A DNA stretch of 7,372 bases from Acidobacteriota bacterium (GTDB taxonomy: Bacteria; Acidobacteriota; Terriglobia; Terriglobales; Acidobacteriaceae): contig JAJXUS010000093.1 in assembly GCA_021782675.1 (NCBI GenBank), positions 1 through 7,372 of the forward strand. The letters are read 5' to 3'. Shown in pieces: positions 6,218 through 7,372 of the stretch. Within the stretch, counting starts at the first letter, position 1. Every line of letters begins with the position of its first letter. The position numbers were made by a program, and so were the translations under genes. Below the pieces are notes generated by a model, which did no database searches, was not told the origin of the DNA, and saw only the letters and a program-made list of their open reading frames with translations.

Positions 6218-6922
6218 TTGAACAAGCGGTTGTGTGTCTCTGCCTTTTCTCTGCTGTGCCTGATTCTGCCGGCATTTTCTGCGGCTTCCGCACAGACTGC
6301 GCCGTCCCCGGCGTCTTCCAGCCAGCCGGCGGCTTCGATGATCGACTCTTATGTCCATCCCCTGATGGAGCGGCTGCCGTGGGAGTACGGTCTTTTTCTC
6401 GATGGTGGATTCGGGACCAGCGGTGAAACCTCCGACCATTTTCTGAACGCCGGCGTGCGCATCGGCAAGGTGCTGACCGGTCCGGCCGGTCCCGGCGTCA
6501 TTCATGGCCAGTTTGAGTATGCGGTTGAGCTGATTCCATACTGGCAGGCATTTACGCCGAAGCAGACCTATTATCTGGCCGGCAAGCCGGTGACAACCGG
6601 TGGTACCTATAGCGGGCTCAGTTTGACGCCCATAATTCTGCGCTGGAATCTGACGCATTGGCATCGCGTGGTGCCGTGGCTGCAGGGAGCGGGTGGCCTG
6701 ATCTGGACGAACCATAAGTTTCCACCCAACGGACCGCGCGGGACCAGCGTCTGGAACTTTGAGCCGCAGTTCGGCCTGGGCATCCACTATTTTGTGCGAC
6801 CCGACCGGGCGATTGACTTTGCGGCCAACGCGGTGCACATCTCCAATGCAAGCCTGGGCGACGCCAATCCTGGCGTGAACGCTACCGTTCAGTTCCAGAT
6901 CGGGTATTCGTGGTGGAAGTAA
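6218..6922 (+). CDS. PagL-like outer-membrane lipid A 3-O-deacylase / acyloxyacyl hydrolase family protein
   Basis: PagL enzymes are eight-stranded outer-membrane beta-barrels that remove the 3-O-linked acyl chain of lipid A. Starting at TTG 6218 the protein is 234 residues. It has a signal peptide (NKRLCVSAFSLLCLILPAFS, likely cut near ASA-Q), an Ala/Ser/Pro-rich linker, then alternating aromatic beta-strands from WEYGLFLDGGFG through VIHGQFEYAVELIPYW, LTPIILRWNL, VVPWLQGAGGLIW, NFEPQFGLGIHYF to the C-terminal QFQIGYSWWK. The catalytic-site strand reads AVHISNASLGDANPGVN. Counting from the alternative GTG start (6212), H209 and S211 align with the His and Ser of the known PagL triad. The position 14 residues after the His, Glu in Pseudomonas PagL, is Asn223 here. 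The fold call is good, but activity is uncertain. It lies 33 bases after yebC and 13 bases before the next gene. Confidence 0.82.
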   Translation: MNKRLCVSAFSLLCLILPAFSAASAQTAPSPASSSQPAASMIDSYVHPLMERLPWEYGLFLDGGFGTSGETSDHFLNAGVRIGKVLTGPAGPGVIHGQFEYAVELIPYWQAFTPKQTYYLAGKPVTTGGTYSGLSLTPIILRWNLTHWHRVVPWLQGAGGLIWTNHKFPPNGPRGTSVWNFEPQFGLGIHYFVRPDRAIDFAANAVHISNASLGDANPGVNATVQFQIGYSWWK

Positions 6923-6935
6923 GGCTGCAACACCC

Positions 6936-7372
6936 ATGAACCTCAGCCAGTCGATTATCGAGTGCGTTCCGAACTTTTCTGACGGCGCGCATCCTGATCT
7001 GACTCTTGCCATTGTGCAGGCAATGCGGGTCGACGAGGTTTCGCTGCTCAACTATTCCCGCGACCCGGACCACAACCGTTCCGTGGTGACCATTGCCGGT
7101 CCGCCGGAGGCGGTGCTGGCTTCTATCCTGCGTGGCGTTGGTGTCGCGGTCGAAAAGATCGATCTGACGGCGCAGCGGGGCGTTCATCCGCGCATTGGCG
7201 CTGCGGATGTGATTCCGCTGGTTCCGATCCGCGGTATCTCGCTGCCGGAGTGTGCGGCGCTGGCGCATCAGTTGGGGCAGGAGATATGGAAGCGCTATCG
7301 CGTTCCCATCTATTTTTACGAAGCAGCCGCGTTGCGGCCCTACCGCCGGTTGCTGGAGGGCGTCCGTCGCGG
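6936..7372 (+). CDS. ftcD: Glutamate formimidoyltransferase, N-terminal part (runs off the right edge)
   Basis: This enzyme moves the formimino group of N-formimino-L-glutamate, made in histidine breakdown, to tetrahydrofolate in the cytoplasm. The first 145 residues are present. Family motifs are clear: IIECVPNFSDG (7-17), SRDPDHNRSVVTIAGPPEAVL (41-61), the folate/active-site loop GVHPRIGAADVIPLVPIRGISLPEC (82-106) with the conserved His in HPR (H84, expected general base), and VPIYFYEAAA (123-132). The start ATG at 6936 is supported by the usual short lead into ECVPNFS. The ribosome site is modest (TAAGG overlapping the previous stop, 11-base spacing). Whether the gene is the stand-alone transferase or is fused to a cyclodeaminase domain cannot be seen. 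The sequence gives no functional link to its two upstream neighbours. Confidence 0.93.
   Translation, partial: MNLSQSIIECVPNFSDGAHPDLTLAIVQAMRVDEVSLLNYSRDPDHNRSVVTIAGPPEAVLASILRGVGVAVEKIDLTAQRGVHPRIGAADVIPLVPIRGISLPECAALAHQLGQEIWKRYRVPIYFYEAAALRPYRRLLEGVRR

Noticed and set aside
6137..7051. Minus-strand open frame of about 304 codons opposite the yebC end, the PagL-like gene and the ftcD start
   Set aside because: It is an antisense shadow of three plus-strand genes with strong family motifs. Its own translation shows no recognisable domain.
1..7372. Possible CRISPR array, mobile element, toxin-antitoxin pair, tRNA or new defence system
   Set aside because: I saw no spaced direct repeats, terminal inverted repeats, transposase or nuclease motifs, or tRNA-like cloverleaf; every sizeable stretch is explained by known-family genes.

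Overview
The window is an ordinary-looking but nearly complete chromosomal segment from a GC-rich, diderm (Gram-negative-type) bacterium. The outer membrane is implied by a secretin and by a lipid A deacylase-like protein. The Tad gene order without a visible cpaD, and the general protein style, recall Acidobacteriota (Terriglobia). That assignment is an impression from the sequences, not a tested result.

Left part, minus strand (about 1-5109): a Tad/Flp type IVb pilus locus transcribed right to left. In order of transcription it holds flp (the small pilin), cpaA (prepilin peptidase), cpaB/rcpC (periplasmic assembly protein with an SAF domain), cpaC/rcpA (outer-membrane secretin), cpaE/tadZ (receiver-like plus MinD-like ATPase, pole localisation) and the N-terminal 219 residues of cpaF/tadA (assembly ATPase), which runs off the left edge. 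From cpaA to cpaF the genes are separated by 3-40 bases, so they look like one operon. A long hairpin sits between flp and cpaA and pairs fully only in the RNA of the pilus strand. It probably sets a high pilin-to-machine ratio.

Middle (5110-5437): a divergent intergenic region of about 330 bases between flp and yebC. It holds the two ribosome binding sites and a nested inverted repeat, but no convincing promoter pair.

Right part, plus strand (5438-7372): yebC (YebC/TACO1 family), then a PagL-like outer-membrane lipid A 3-O-deacylase homologue, then the first 145 residues of a glutamate formimidoyltransferase of histidine degradation. The gaps are short (33 and 13 bases), so these three are probably co-transcribed although their functions are unrelated.

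I found no RNA genes, CRISPR array, insertion sequence or phage genes, and no sign of a new defence or mobile system. The points most worth a second look are the pilin/machine hairpin, the apparent Glu-to-Asn change at the third catalytic position of the PagL-like protein, and the altered nucleotide-binding motifs of CpaE.
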